From NCBI GenBank assembly GCA_024695725.1, contig JAILHQ010000065.1, positions 1 to 33,834 on the forward strand: DNA of 33,834 nt, in the 5' to 3' direction. The position numbers and the translations under genes were made by a program. Origin of the DNA: Cyanobacteria bacterium RUI128 (GTDB lineage: Bacteria; Cyanobacteriota; Vampirovibrionia; Gastranaerophilales; Gastranaerophilaceae). The stretch's first letter is position 1; each line of letters opens with the position of its first letter. The notes below the pieces were generated by a model. The model was not told the DNA's origin. It ran no database searches and was given only the letters and a program-made list of their open reading frames with translations. Of this stretch, positions 22,030-31,982 are shown piece by piece.

Positions 22030-23698
22030 TTTCAGTAAATTCCTTTAACTTTTCGTATAATTTATCCATTTCCGCAAACCAGTGCACCCTGTCTTGCTGT
22101 TTCAAAATTCTGACAGAACTGTACCATTCCGTAGTTTCCGTATTTTCAAACCATCTCCAGTCTGAACAGTACGGAATTAACAAATATGATTTAACACCCA
22201 AAGCACCTGCAAGATGCAAACAGGATGTGTCAACGGATATCATCAAATCAAGATTTACCAGGGCTGATGCCGTATCATCAAAGGTTTGCAGTTCTGATTT
22301 TAAATCTGTTATCTGAGGATATTTTTCTGTTGCATCAAATATATCGTCTAACTGAAAAGAGTAGAATTGAACGTTTTCCAGCTCAAACAGTTTTTTAAAA
22401 TAATCAATATTTATCGTTCTGTTTATAGCCGAGCGCATACCGACACCGCCTGCTTTCCAGCACAATCCGACCTTAAGTTTGTCAGTCTGAAAATATTTTT
22501 TGTTAAAATACTCTTTTTTATCTTCGTCAAAAACCAGATACCCGTCAGAGAACGGAATATGATTAAAATCTATCTTCAGAAAATACGGTAAATCTGTGGT
22601 TGGAACATAGGTATCATAATCGCCGACTTCACCAATACTTCCATAAAACTCAATCATCGGATATTTGTTTTTTGGGTAACTTCTTTTGAAGATATCAAGA
22701 CAATTTTCACGTGCAACAACTTTAACCGTTTTGAATTTATCCGTCAAAAACGGCAGATATCTCATGTACTGAATATGATCCCCATAGCCCTGATCGCAAT
22801 ACAGCATCAGGGTTCCTTCAGGTCTGTCCGAACCGTCCCAGACTTCCTTGTTCACACCTTCCAAATCGGGAGCCGGATCTCTTTTCATAAAATATTTATA
22901 TCCGTTTTCCAAATCTTTTTTAGTCAGATATAAGGTTCCGAAAGATGCCTGTTCATGCACGTCCTGAGGTGCATATTCCATATGTTTTTTATAACATCTT
23001 TCAGCATCATCAAATCGTCCGACCTTCTGATAACTTACTGCAAGATGGTAATATGCAGATTTTGAACCGTTCTCAATAGCGGTTATGTAACATTCCTGAG
23101 CCAATTCTTCATTACAGTCGGTAAATTCCTGCAAAGTACCCGCTATTATCCACAAAGCACTCGACTTCGGAAATAACTGAATAGCTTTCGCACAGGTTGT
23201 TTCAGCCTCTTTTATATTACCGATATCTATACAGCTCTGGGTTAACCTTATAAGAGATGACTCCATATCGGGGTGTTTCTCGTAAAACTTCAGAGCATAA
23301 GCGTGAGCAAAATTATACATTTTCAGTTCATTGAAGGCCTGAATAATTCTTTCGAAGATTTTTGCACTGTCCTTGTCGTACTTGAACAATTCTTCGTACA
23401 AAATAACCGATTCATCAAATTTTCTCAGCTTATACTTACAGAACGCCAGTGCCGCAACCGTTGGTGCGGTTTTACGTTTGTCGTAAGCCTTTTCTAATAT
23501 ACGTTCTGCGCCTTTATATTTCTTCTGCTTTATATACAACCTGCCCAAAAAAGCCTGAACAATATCATTGTTAGGATTTTTGGCAAGTATTTCAAGATAT
23601 ATCTTTTCAGCCGCAGTAAACTCATTCTTTTTAATCAAAAGATTAGCCTGCGACAGTAATTTTGTATCAATCATAGTACTATGTAATTCCGAATACAT
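22019..23698 (-). CDS. TPR protein with glycosyltransferase (GT9/GT41-like) C-terminal domain, copy 1
   Basis: The layout is the same as its downstream paralogue: TPR repeats to about residue 280 (KNPNNDIVQAFLGRLYIKQ, then YYHLAVSYQKVGRFDDAERC), then CDQGYGDHIQYMRYLPFL, GLCWKAGGVGMRSA and ISVDTSCLHLAGALGVKSYLL with SDWRWFENTETTEWY. The pair arose by duplication and has diverged well, which suggests separate acceptors or sugars. No clear Shine-Dalgarno is seen before ATG 23698; a second ATG at residue 9 (MIDTKLLS) is an alternative. Confidence 0.75.
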   Translation of the reverse strand: MYSELHSTMIDTKLLSQANLLIKKNEFTAAEKIYLEILAKNPNNDIVQAFLGRLYIKQKKYKGAERILEKAYDKRKTAPTVAALAFCKYKLRKFDESVILYEELFKYDKDSAKIFERIIQAFNELKMYNFAHAYALKFYEKHPDMESSLIRLTQSCIDIGNIKEAETTCAKAIQLFPKSSALWIIAGTLQEFTDCNEELAQECYITAIENGSKSAYYHLAVSYQKVGRFDDAERCYKKHMEYAPQDVHEQASFGTLYLTKKDLENGYKYFMKRDPAPDLEGVNKEVWDGSDRPEGTLMLYCDQGYGDHIQYMRYLPFLTDKFKTVKVVARENCLDIFKRSYPKNKYPMIEFYGSIGEVGDYDTYVPTTDLPYFLKIDFNHIPFSDGYLVFDEDKKEYFNKKYFQTDKLKVGLCWKAGGVGMRSAINRTINIDYFKKLFELENVQFYSFQLDDIFDATEKYPQITDLKSELQTFDDTASALVNLDLMISVDTSCLHLAGALGVKSYLLIPYCSDWRWFENTETTEWYSSVRILKQQDRVHWFAEMDKLYEKLKEFTENGL

Positions 23699-23746
23699 AG
23701 TAACATTTTTAAAACCGTTTCGTCAATCAACCTTATATTGTATATT

Positions 23747-26700
23747 CTAATCTTTTGACGTTACATCAAAATTTTCGCCTCTGGTGGCTTTTGGCTTTCT
23801 AGCACCATCATAAGCATCTGCAGGTCTGATATTGTAAGTAGGGTTATAATATTCACGATACTTGCCGCCTGCTTTTGCATCAGCTATAGCCTTTTCTTTA
23901 TCCTGAACGAGAGCTTCTCTTTGTTTAACAATATCGTCAGGAATGTGATATAACGCCATTACACCGTCAGGTGCGGTTGTTTGGTCTAATACGATATCTT
24001 TACCGAATTTTCCGCCGTCATCACATCTGATAAAGTATTCATCACCGTCGTTATAAACTTTATAAACGTTTTTATCTTCAGGATTGATATTTCTGAATTC
24101 TGTTCCGACGTCGAGTGATATTTTACCTTTTGGTCCTTTCAGATAAATGCTTTGCAATGTAAGCTTGTTAGGAACAAGGTTTTCGACTTTTTCTTTAGGA
24201 TTTGTAGTAATACCGTTAGGGTTGAAGACAGAAATGTTCATTGCTCCGTTTGTTGCGTGAGAAATTATCGCAGAGCAACCCTTTCCGTTTGTTGCAACCT
24301 GTTTGTCTAACTTGTATAAAGTACCGTTGTTCAGAGCTTCCATTCTGTTCATATCATCATCTTTTCTTGCTCTGAAGATATCTAAAATACTATCTCTGTA
24401 TTCAGCAATATCTTTACGGTAGTTAGGATTTATGTTTTTACCGTTTTCGTCCTTAATAACTTCAACTTCTGCATGATTCAGAGGCGGACGGTTTTGAAGG
24501 TGTGTGTTTTCGCACTTTTCTTCATAACCTGTCTGACCGAATTCGTCACCTTCGAGCAGAGTAGGGTTACCCGGTAATGCACCTAAGTATCTCATAATTA
24601 TTCTTGTCTTTGTACGTCCGACTTCTGTTGCTTTTGCATCAACTCTGTTTCTGTATTCAAGCAGAGTCTTTTCATCAAGAAGTCCCTTGATTCCATGTAC
24701 TGCAGATGCCTGATCGTAAAGGATATCAAATGCATCCGGAATAGGTTTTGTACCAAAACCTTCTTTTTCATTCGTTTTCTTGAGAGAATCAGGAAGTTTA
24801 TGATTTACTCGGAAGTTAATGTCTTCCTGTCTTTCGAACGGTTTATTAAGCATTTCAGGCTCATTTTTGTAATAATGACCGTTTACAACTTCAGCTAAAG
24901 ATTGAGATAAAGCAGTATAAATGCGATTATATTTTGCTTCTGATTCTCTGTATTTAGCTTGTTTTTCTTCTTCACTTATATCGGTTCTGTAACTTATAGC
25001 AGCTTTTTCTTCATTCAGCATTTTTTCATTTACGATACCGATACTGCCTCTGATTAATTCACCGTTTGCAATTGCCTTAGGGCTGACATTATTGAAGTAA
25101 TCATCACTTTCATTGATTTTATCCCAGCCTGCAGGACTGATATCTTCATCTTTCATGATATCATTCATTATTTTGTAAGCAGTAACCCTGTGATCGTGAT
25201 TTGCTTTGTTATTCAAATCGGTATGGAAAAGACTCATATCCAGTGATAAACAGTGAACAAGTCTTGGTTTATCGTGGTTACTTGCAAAGGTATATGAATT
25301 TCTCTTGTAATCGATAGGTTTTTCAGCAAATCTTTCAAGAGAACTTTCTAACTGTTTAACTCTTGACTCATCATTGTCGCCAACCTTGTCGTCACCGTTG
25401 ATGAAGTCACGTGAGAACATATAGGTAATTCCGTCAAAGAAGTATGAATAGTTTGCCTCTGACGTAATGCCTGCCAAATCAAGCAGTGAACCTATTGCTT
25501 TACCTTCGCTGTCATAAATCACATCACTTGCATCTTTTGGTCTTGTTTTACCTAAGATTTTGTTAACGTCAGTGATTTCTGCTACGGTATAAGAATTTCT
25601 GTTTTCTGATTTAATGGCTTTATCCATATCGCCCCAGAAAATAATATCGTTGTTCCAAGCGGTATCAAATCTCTGATTACCGTTGTTTACCGAATCAAAG
25701 TCTGCAACGTCTTTTGCTGCGTCAAAACGCCAGTCTAAACCTAAGCCTGACTTATCAAGCATAACTTCAGCCATCTTGAGGGTATTAGCATTTGTACGGG
25801 CAAAACGTGTATAGATTGATTTTGCCATGAAATCAATTTCAGCATCGTTTGAAGATAACTTGTTAACACCTTTTTTCAGTTTGTTAACAATCTGATTTGC
25901 CTCATCAGCCTGACTGTCACCGTTTACACCCATATATGAAAGTGTACCGTCTTTAGTCATCTGATCGTAATCGTAAGCAATTTCACCGCCTGCAATATGT
26001 TTGTGACCTGCCTTCGGCATCAATCCCATTGTTACCGCAAATCTTGCAATATCCTGACCTACAAGAGGTATCAAATACTTACCGTATTCAGTCATATTGC
26101 CGTCTTTATCAAATAATTTTTCTTTTGAATTAATATCTACCTGTTTCAGTACCTTATCAGCAAACTGTTTGATATCTTTAGTAAAGATGTCGTTCATTTT
26201 GTTGTAAGTTTTTGCATATTCCTCAGGAACCTGATAAGTAGAATCATTCATTGCGTCGTATCTTGACTGACCAACGTGATCTCCGTCAGGAGAAAGCTTT
26301 GACAGATAAGGAGATGACAGAGCACCCTGTGCATCAGGCGCAAACTCTATTGAATCTAAAGGCAGACTCATGAGTGATGCGGTAATTGCCTCGTCATAAT
26401 TTTCGTAATGAGATCTAGGCATTTCATAATTGTCATCATAAACGTTCTGAACTACTTCTTTTGAAACTCTTATATCGTCAGGTAATTTAGGATTTTCAGG
26501 GTTTTGAGAGTTCAGAATACTTGTAATTCTTTCATAAGCCTTATTCGGATTATCCGATAATTCACCTATTGTCTTAGCAAAGTATTCAGTCAGGGTATCT
26601 CTTACGAGAGCCGTTCTGTACTTAGCAACCTGAGTTGCCATATCTCGAACCTGACAGTTACCTCTGCGCATTCTGTCCATTTCCTGTGCACGTTTTACAG

Positions 26701-28147
26701 GGTTCTTTTCAGATGCCAAAAGTTCAATATCGTAATTTGAAGTAAAGTAATTGTACTTAACCATATCGGTATAAGCATTCCAGCAGACAAATCCGCCTTC
26801 TGTTTTCTTACCGATTTCAATACCGGATAAAGCACCGATAAATCTTGTACCTTCAGGAGAGTCTATTTTTGATTGTTTTGGACGTAATTTATTTACTTCG
26901 TTAAAGCTTCTGATATTTCTCTTTATTTCTGTAGGATTAACCTCGAAATAATAAGGAATTTCCGTGTCATTATGGTTGTTTATACCAAGTTTATTGCCAT
27001 CCTGATTTAATTTTGCATAACCTTCAATCAGATTATTCTTATCAAATTTTTGATGTTCTGAAACTAATGAATTATCGAAAATCTGGAAATAAGTCGGTTT
27101 GTCAGGATTATAAGATTTGTTCTTCTTATCCGTATTATAAGTACCGTCACCGTTATCAATAATTTCAAACGGGCAGTTAACTATTTTACTGCTCAGATTT
27201 TGATAATTTTCAGGAACGACACCTAAGTTAAGAGCGCCGTCTTGTATGCCTGACATTCTGAAGAAGTAATATTCAGGCGGTTTTTCTTCGTTGTCCATCC
27301 ATTTTATCGCACGCTGGAAGTGAATACCCTGAAGCCCTTCAGATGAGAACGTACCGTCATCTATAATGTTCATACCGAGGCTTCCGGCTTTCCTTTGGAG
27401 TGATTTATAGTTGTTTATGTTACCTAACTTTCCGCAGGTTAACATATTGTTTTCAGGCCAATACATGTGAGAAGAAGCATTATCTCCGCCCCACATAGGA
27501 GTTGTAATCAAACGTTTGCAGCCTGCTGCACGCAATTCAGGAAGTTTAGCCTCTAAACCTGCCATCTTACCGCCCATTCTGTTAGAGAAGGTTCTGTTTG
27601 CACTGCGGAGCTTGTCTGCAATTTCCTGTTTTTCAACAAAATCAGGTTCGTGAATTTCACCCGTATTAGGTTCTGTGAACCCGTGATGTACATATCCCGG
27701 AGCAAATGAATCAGGAATACCCAAATACATCGGGCCCTGAATAGTAACAGAAGTGCCTTTTCTTGTAACTATTGTACATCCGTCAGGTTCGTTGTTATCT
27801 TCTTTCGGGTATGCTACAACCTTACCCGTATTCTTGTCTTTCAATACCATTCTGTATCCGAAAGGTTGGTCTTCCTCTAAGTCTAAATCATAGGCAGGAT
27901 CTACCACGACACCGCCTTTTACCACATCAGCTTTATAAAACGGCTCCATTCTGCCGTCAGCACCTTTTTCTATGAAAAAGTTCTTCTTATCGTCGATTCC
28001 GACTCTAAAAAACTGGACTTCACAGTCATACTTTGAAGAATCATACATACAATTAAATTCGTATGCCTGAGCTCCCGTTTCAGTCTTCTTGTGTTGATGC
28101 CCCTGAAAAGCTACACTTTTAACCTGATGCGATTTATTAATTTCCAT
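23747..28147 (-). CDS. very large GH13-like (alpha-amylase superfamily) protein, 1466 aa
   Basis: The barrel start is visible: LPELRAAGCKRLITTPMWG, then GKLGNINNYKSLQRKAGSLG and MNIIDDGTF (about 263). Much later come RFDAA (Asp809, the expected beta-4 nucleophile), FWGDMD (Asp840, where beta 5 normally has Glu) and SNHDKPR (Asp959, the beta-7 acid), then GALPGNPTLLEGDEFGQTG. So an insertion of about 500 residues separates beta 3 from beta 4. It probably acts on alpha-glucans such as glycogen, though the missing Glu makes activity uncertain. There is no signal peptide, so it is likely cytoplasmic. AAGGAG lies 9 nt before ATG 28147. A 16-bp palindrome lies in its promoter region. Confidence 0.65.
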   Translation of the reverse strand: MEINKSHQVKSVAFQGHQHKKTETGAQAYEFNCMYDSSKYDCEVQFFRVGIDDKKNFFIEKGADGRMEPFYKADVVKGGVVVDPAYDLDLEEDQPFGYRMVLKDKNTGKVVAYPKEDNNEPDGCTIVTRKGTSVTIQGPMYLGIPDSFAPGYVHHGFTEPNTGEIHEPDFVEKQEIADKLRSANRTFSNRMGGKMAGLEAKLPELRAAGCKRLITTPMWGGDNASSHMYWPENNMLTCGKLGNINNYKSLQRKAGSLGMNIIDDGTFSSEGLQGIHFQRAIKWMDNEEKPPEYYFFRMSGIQDGALNLGVVPENYQNLSSKIVNCPFEIIDNGDGTYNTDKKNKSYNPDKPTYFQIFDNSLVSEHQKFDKNNLIEGYAKLNQDGNKLGINNHNDTEIPYYFEVNPTEIKRNIRSFNEVNKLRPKQSKIDSPEGTRFIGALSGIEIGKKTEGGFVCWNAYTDMVKYNYFTSNYDIELLASEKNPVKRAQEMDRMRRGNCQVRDMATQVAKYRTALVRDTLTEYFAKTIGELSDNPNKAYERITSILNSQNPENPKLPDDIRVSKEVVQNVYDDNYEMPRSHYENYDEAITASLMSLPLDSIEFAPDAQGALSSPYLSKLSPDGDHVGQSRYDAMNDSTYQVPEEYAKTYNKMNDIFTKDIKQFADKVLKQVDINSKEKLFDKDGNMTEYGKYLIPLVGQDIARFAVTMGLMPKAGHKHIAGGEIAYDYDQMTKDGTLSYMGVNGDSQADEANQIVNKLKKGVNKLSSNDAEIDFMAKSIYTRFARTNANTLKMAEVMLDKSGLGLDWRFDAAKDVADFDSVNNGNQRFDTAWNNDIIFWGDMDKAIKSENRNSYTVAEITDVNKILGKTRPKDASDVIYDSEGKAIGSLLDLAGITSEANYSYFFDGITYMFSRDFINGDDKVGDNDESRVKQLESSLERFAEKPIDYKRNSYTFASNHDKPRLVHCLSLDMSLFHTDLNNKANHDHRVTAYKIMNDIMKDEDISPAGWDKINESDDYFNNVSPKAIANGELIRGSIGIVNEKMLNEEKAAISYRTDISEEEKQAKYRESEAKYNRIYTALSQSLAEVVNGHYYKNEPEMLNKPFERQEDINFRVNHKLPDSLKKTNEKEGFGTKPIPDAFDILYDQASAVHGIKGLLDEKTLLEYRNRVDAKATEVGRTKTRIIMRYLGALPGNPTLLEGDEFGQTGYEEKCENTHLQNRPPLNHAEVEVIKDENGKNINPNYRKDIAEYRDSILDIFRARKDDDMNRMEALNNGTLYKLDKQVATNGKGCSAIISHATNGAMNISVFNPNGITTNPKEKVENLVPNKLTLQSIYLKGPKGKISLDVGTEFRNINPEDKNVYKVYNDGDEYFIRCDDGGKFGKDIVLDQTTAPDGVMALYHIPDDIVKQREALVQDKEKAIADAKAGGKYREYYNPTYNIRPADAYDGARKPKATRGENFDVTSKD

Positions 28148-28230
28148 GGAAAGACACTCCTTATCTGATATTTATAAGAAACTTATAAACGCAAATTTTT
28201 GCTATCATGCTAATACTATATTAATAAAAA

Positions 28231-28246
28231 TTTACAATATTGTAAA
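28231..28246. promoter_or_regulatory. 16-bp perfect palindrome upstream of the GH13-like gene
   Basis: TTTACAATATTGTAAA is fully palindromic. On the minus strand TTTACA could serve as a -35 box with TAATAT 17 bp downstream, so the site may be an operator overlapping the promoter. The half-sites face the opposite way to those at 682-704. Confidence 0.4.
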
Positions 28247-28261
28247 GAAATTTTAAAGCAT

Positions 28262-28288
28262 AAAAAAAAGACCTTGTTATCAAGGTCT
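28262..28288 (-). terminator. minus-strand rho-independent terminator
   Basis: AGACCTTG (28269-28276) pairs with CAAGGTCT (28281-28288), loop TTAT, followed on the minus strand by eight T. It lies 220 bp past the stop of the 28507-29082 gene, so that gene has a long 3' tail or a small RNA ends here. Confidence 0.85.
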
Positions 28289-28506
28289 GTCCGTTTAAAT
28301 AAGAAGAGAGAGCTTTATACTTTTATAAAGTATCCGACATTCAAAAATTTGCCTTTTTGGAAGGATAAATTTAACATTTTGTTACAATAAATTAATTATG
28401 CAAAACACATGCCCTTAAAGGGTTTCCCAAAATTTCACTGTTTGCAATATTTTGGCAAATATATACTTTTGCTATACGGTTTTAAGGTGAGTTTTCAGAG
28501 CAAAAT
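28289..28506. other. non-coding stretch between the GH13-like gene's leader and the 28507 gene
   Basis: I find no convincing gene on either strand. It holds small palindromes (ACTTTTATAAAGT around 28320, CCCTTAAAGGG around 28410) and the minus-strand terminator just to its left. It may be a 3' untranslated region or contain a minus-strand small RNA. Confidence 0.4.
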
Positions 28507-29082
28507 TTAGACTGCATTGCTCAGATTTTTCTTCAGAATTGTCCAAAAAGAAATATGTTTATTTTTTTGAGCTTCTTTATGTTTTTTCTCATAAAATTTG
28601 CTTATTTCTCTGTCTTTTATAGATTCCACAGTTGGAACATTATGTTCAACCGGAATAAATAAAAACGGCACAAGCTCTTTATGATATCCTTTTCTTTGTT
28701 CTTTATCTATATAAGAAGTGTCACGATTTATTATCTCATCTGCTGACAACTCCGATTGTTTTGAAGCAGAACTGTATTCTCCGTTAGCTTTTTGTTCCGA
28801 ATAAAACTTTTCTTTTACGATTTTTTTATCATTTTTACTTTTCCAAAACATCAGTCTGTCAACTATGAGAGTTCGTTTTTCGACTTTTTCATCAGGCTTT
28901 GAAAAGTCACGACTCTTTGTATAATAATAGTCGTGCCTGTCCAATTCGGGAGATATATAACTCCTTGTTTTAATCATTTTTACCTGATACGGAGAGCTCC
29001 CTTTAGAATTTTGTAAAAGCTGATACCCTAACATTCTGTTTTTTATTGCAAATGCGGTAACCTGAACTTTTTTGATATCCAT
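28507..29082 (-). CDS. hypothetical basic protein, 191 aa
   Basis: Not recognised. Soluble, rich in Lys, Ser and Tyr, with no signal peptide and no membrane segment. GGGAGG lies 7 nt before ATG 29082, so I choose that start over the ATG ten codons upstream. It is divergent from nadA and has no same-strand partner immediately upstream. The protein looks lineage-specific. Confidence 0.55.
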   Translation of the reverse strand: MDIKKVQVTAFAIKNRMLGYQLLQNSKGSSPYQVKMIKTRSYISPELDRHDYYYTKSRDFSKPDEKVEKRTLIVDRLMFWKSKNDKKIVKEKFYSEQKANGEYSSASKQSELSADEIINRDTSYIDKEQRKGYHKELVPFLFIPVEHNVPTVESIKDREISKFYEKKHKEAQKNKHISFWTILKKNLSNAV

Positions 29083-29115
29083 GAATACCCTCCCGAATTT
29101 ATCATAACACAAATA

Positions 29116-29147
29116 TTGATATCCAAAAAAACTGTTTGTTATATAAT
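29116..29147 (+). promoter_or_regulatory. promoter of the nadA-rlmB-sigma operon
   Basis: TTGATA (29116-29121) and TATATAAT (29140-29147) are 18-20 bp apart, about 30 bp before ATG 29176. AAGGA lies in the leader, 12 nt before the ATG. Confidence 0.5.
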
Positions 29148-29175
29148 AGAGTAAATATAAGGAAACACACTGAGC

Positions 29176-30096
29176 ATGAACGAACTTGTTGAAAAAATAA
29201 ACGAGTTAAAGAAAAAGAAAAAAGCCGTAATATTAGCACACTGTTATCAAAACATAGAGGTGGACGAAGTAGCTGACTATGTCGGAGATTCACTGTACTT
29301 AAGCCAGCGCGCCAACGAAACCGACGCAGAGATTATCGTATTTGCGGGGGTTTATTTTATGGCTCAAACGGCGAAACTTCTTTCGCCGGATAAAAAAGTG
29401 CTTCTGCCGCGTATGGAATCGGGCTGCAGAATGGCCGATATGATAGATTTAGACCAGATTAGAGAGTTTAAATCTCAGCATCCTGATGTTCCTGCAGTAT
29501 GCTACATAAATTCTACGGCAGAAGTAAAATCAGAATGTGACATGTGCTGCACAAGTTCAAATGCCGTAAAAATCGTCAAAACCATGCAAGAAAGAGACGG
29601 CGTAAACGAGATTTTGTTCCTGCCTGACACATATTTAGGCAAATGGGTTGAACGTCAGTTGGGAAATATTAAGGTAACAACATATCCTGGGTTCTGTCCT
29701 ACTCATTTACAGATTAAACCGAAAGATATTTTAGATGCACGCGAAAAATATCCGAACGCAAAAATTCTTGCTCACCCTGAATGTCATCAGGAGGTTACAA
29801 AACTTGCAGACTATGTAGGAAGTACAACCGGCATAATGAAATACGCTATTGAGAGCGATGAAAAACAGTTTGTTATCGCAACGGAAAAAGGTGTTGTAGA
29901 AAGACTGAAACGTGATTACCCTGAAAAAGAATTTATTCTTATAAAAGAAAGCATCGTTTGTCCTAATATGAAGTGGCATACTCTGCAGGATATTTATGAT
30001 GCACTTGATAAAGAACAGCACGAAATCAATGTAGACAAAAATATTGCGGACAAAGCCGTAACCTGCATTGACAGAATGTTGAAAATATCCAAATAA
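29176..30096 (+). CDS. nadA: quinolinate synthase
   Basis: NadA condenses iminoaspartate with dihydroxyacetone phosphate to quinolinate in NAD synthesis and needs a [4Fe-4S] cluster. The three cluster cysteines are in family positions: Cys84 (SGCRMADM), Cys174 (GFCPTHLQ) and Cys262 (VCPNMKWHTL). AHCYQNIEVDEVADYVGDSL and HPECHQEV are typical. 306 residues matches the short NadA form. NadB and NadC are not nearby. It appears to head an operon with rlmB (39 nt later) and the sigma gene. Confidence 0.95.
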   Translation: MNELVEKINELKKKKKAVILAHCYQNIEVDEVADYVGDSLYLSQRANETDAEIIVFAGVYFMAQTAKLLSPDKKVLLPRMESGCRMADMIDLDQIREFKSQHPDVPAVCYINSTAEVKSECDMCCTSSNAVKIVKTMQERDGVNEILFLPDTYLGKWVERQLGNIKVTTYPGFCPTHLQIKPKDILDAREKYPNAKILAHPECHQEVTKLADYVGSTTGIMKYAIESDEKQFVIATEKGVVERLKRDYPEKEFILIKESIVCPNMKWHTLQDIYDALDKEQHEINVDKNIADKAVTCIDRMLKISK

Positions 30097-30135
30097 TTAT
30101 TATACTTACATAAAACAAAATATAGGAAAACGACA

Positions 30136-30969
30136 TTGAAAAACGTAAACAATGCAAAATATCATAGGGGTAAGGGCAGGGGTAAATATAATGAAACCCC
30201 GAAAGTTGAATATGAAGTAAACACAGATGATATTATCTACGGTAAAAACTCGGTTATTGAGGCATTGAACAGTGAACGTGAGATTAACAAAGTTCTCATT
30301 TCAAAAACGAATCATTCCGACGAAAAGATAGAAGAAATAAAAAATTTGGCTCAGAGAAAAGGAATAGTTTTTCAGTTTGTGGGAAAAGAAAAATTTGCAC
30401 CTTACAACGGACTGAACCATCAGGGAGTAATCGCTCAGATTGCACCGATTGAATACAACGAACTTGACGATTTCATCAGCCGTCACAAGATGAAAAACAC
30501 ATCTTCTCTTGTAATACTTGACGGGGTAGAGGATGTTCACAACATAGGCGCAATAATCAGGACCTGCGTGTGTGCAGGGGTTGACGGGATTCTGATTCCG
30601 TCACGCAGGAATTGTCAGATTACGTCTGTTGTGGAAAAAACAAGCGCCGGTGCGGTTAACCACATAGATATTATTAAAGTGAACAGCCTTTCAACAGCGG
30701 TTGAAACCCTGAAGGATAACAACTGGTGGATAATTGCAACCGATGCAAAAGCAGATAAAAATTATTATGATATTGATTATTGTGATATGAACTTTGCGGT
30801 AATTATGGGCGGAGAACACAGCGGAGTTTCGAAAACTCTTCTTAAAATGTCAGACTTCCATGTTAAAATTCCTATGTTAAAAGATTTTAACTCTTTGAAT
30901 GTTTCTAACGCTATGAGTATAATAGTTTATGAAAGTGTTCGCCAAAAATTATCCAAAACGGAGAAATAG
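30136..30969 (+). CDS. rlmB: 23S rRNA 2'-O-methyltransferase, RlmB/TrmH (SpoU) family
   Basis: A SPOUT-fold methyltransferase that, in the RlmB subgroup, methylates G2251 of 23S rRNA. The N-terminal substrate-binding domain (IIYGKNSVIEALNS) is followed by the three SpoU motifs: VEDVHNIGAIIRTC, IMGGEHSGVSK and IPMLKDFNSLNVSNAMSIIVYE. I use TTG 30136 because AGGA lies 8 nt before it. The N-terminal tail HRGKGRGK is encoded by two GGGGTAA-type motifs. The sigma gene starts 3 nt after its stop. Confidence 0.88.
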   Translation: MKNVNNAKYHRGKGRGKYNETPKVEYEVNTDDIIYGKNSVIEALNSEREINKVLISKTNHSDEKIEEIKNLAQRKGIVFQFVGKEKFAPYNGLNHQGVIAQIAPIEYNELDDFISRHKMKNTSSLVILDGVEDVHNIGAIIRTCVCAGVDGILIPSRRNCQITSVVEKTSAGAVNHIDIIKVNSLSTAVETLKDNNWWIIATDAKADKNYYDIDYCDMNFAVIMGGEHSGVSKTLLKMSDFHVKIPMLKDFNSLNVSNAMSIIVYESVRQKLSKTEK

Positions 30970-30972
30970 TTA

Positions 30973-31956
30973 ATGAAAGACGACGAAAAATTAATTTTAG
31001 GACTTGACGACATTTCCGACGAAGACATTGATTTTGATCAAATGTCTGATGTTAACGAGGAAGAAGTTGAACAAGATTTAAAGGATAGTGAAAATCTTGA
31101 TGAAATCAACGCTGACGATTCTGTCAAGTTATACCTTCAGCAAATAGGTAAAATTCCTCTTCTCACAAGAGATGAAGAACGTGACGTTGCAAAGAAGATA
31201 AAGGAAGAAAATAACGAAATTGCAAGAAAAACCCTTATCAATGCAAACCTGAGACTGGTTGTAAGTATCGCAAAAAAATATGTCGGACGTGGTCTTTCGT
31301 TCTTAGATTTGATACAGGAAGGAAATATGGGGCTTATCAGAGCCACTGAAAAATTTGACTACGAAAAAGGTTACAAATTTTCAACCTATGCAACATGGTG
31401 GATACAACAGTCTATAACACGTGCAATAGCAGACAAATCACGTATGATAAGACTTCCTATGCACCTTATAGATACCCTCGGAAAAATCAAGAAAACATCT
31501 ATATCTTTAGGTACAAAGTTAGGCAGGACCCCTACAAAACAAGAGATTGCAGAGGCTATGGGACTTTCACTGAGGAAACTTGTTGAAATAACCAAATCAG
31601 CACAGTCAACCATAAGTATTGACACACCTACTAACCAAAAAGAAGATGCTAACAAGATTATCGATTACATTGTTGACGAATCACTTATAACACCTGATTC
31701 AATCGTAACAGACGAAAATCTTCAGATAGATACAACAAAAATGCTTCAAAGCCTGAGCCAGAAAGAGCGTGATGTCCTGATTTTGAGATACGGACTTGAT
31801 TCAACAGGGCAAAAGAAAACATTAGAAGAAGTCAGCACATATTTCGGAGTATCAAGAGAACGTATAAGACAAATTGAAAACCGTGCTCTTGCAAAACTCA
31901 AAAAATTATGTAAAACTAAATCTATAAGTAACGATTTAATGAGTTACATAAAATAG
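30973..31956 (+). CDS. RNA polymerase sigma factor, RpoD/SigA family
   Basis: A sigma-70 family protein of 327 residues. An acidic N-terminal tail is followed by region 1.2 ([21 protein letters not shown]), region 2 ([26 protein letters not shown], then [14 protein letters not shown]), region 3 and a complete region 4.2 ([20 protein letters not shown]). The short region 1 could mean either the main sigma factor of this lineage or a group 2 factor; the whole genome is needed to tell. GGAG lies 9 nt before ATG 30973. It sits in the nadA-rlmB operon, with a small exported protein gene 26 nt after its stop. Confidence 0.92.
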   Translation: MKDDEKLILGLDDISDEDIDFDQMSDVNEEEVEQDLKDSENLDEINADDSVKLYLQQIGKIPLLTRDEERDVAKKIKEENNEIARKTLINANLRLVVSIAKKYVGRGLSFLDLIQEGNMGLIRATEKFDYEKGYKFSTYATWWIQQSITRAIADKSRMIRLPMHLIDTLGKIKKTSISLGTKLGRTPTKQEIAEAMGLSLRKLVEITKSAQSTISIDTPTNQKEDANKIIDYIVDESLITPDSIVTDENLQIDTTKMLQSLSQKERDVLILRYGLDSTGQKKTLEEVSTYFGVSRERIRQIENRALAKLKKLCKTKSISNDLMSYIK

Positions 31957-31982
31957 CTATCAGTGAATAAGGAAAAGTGTTT

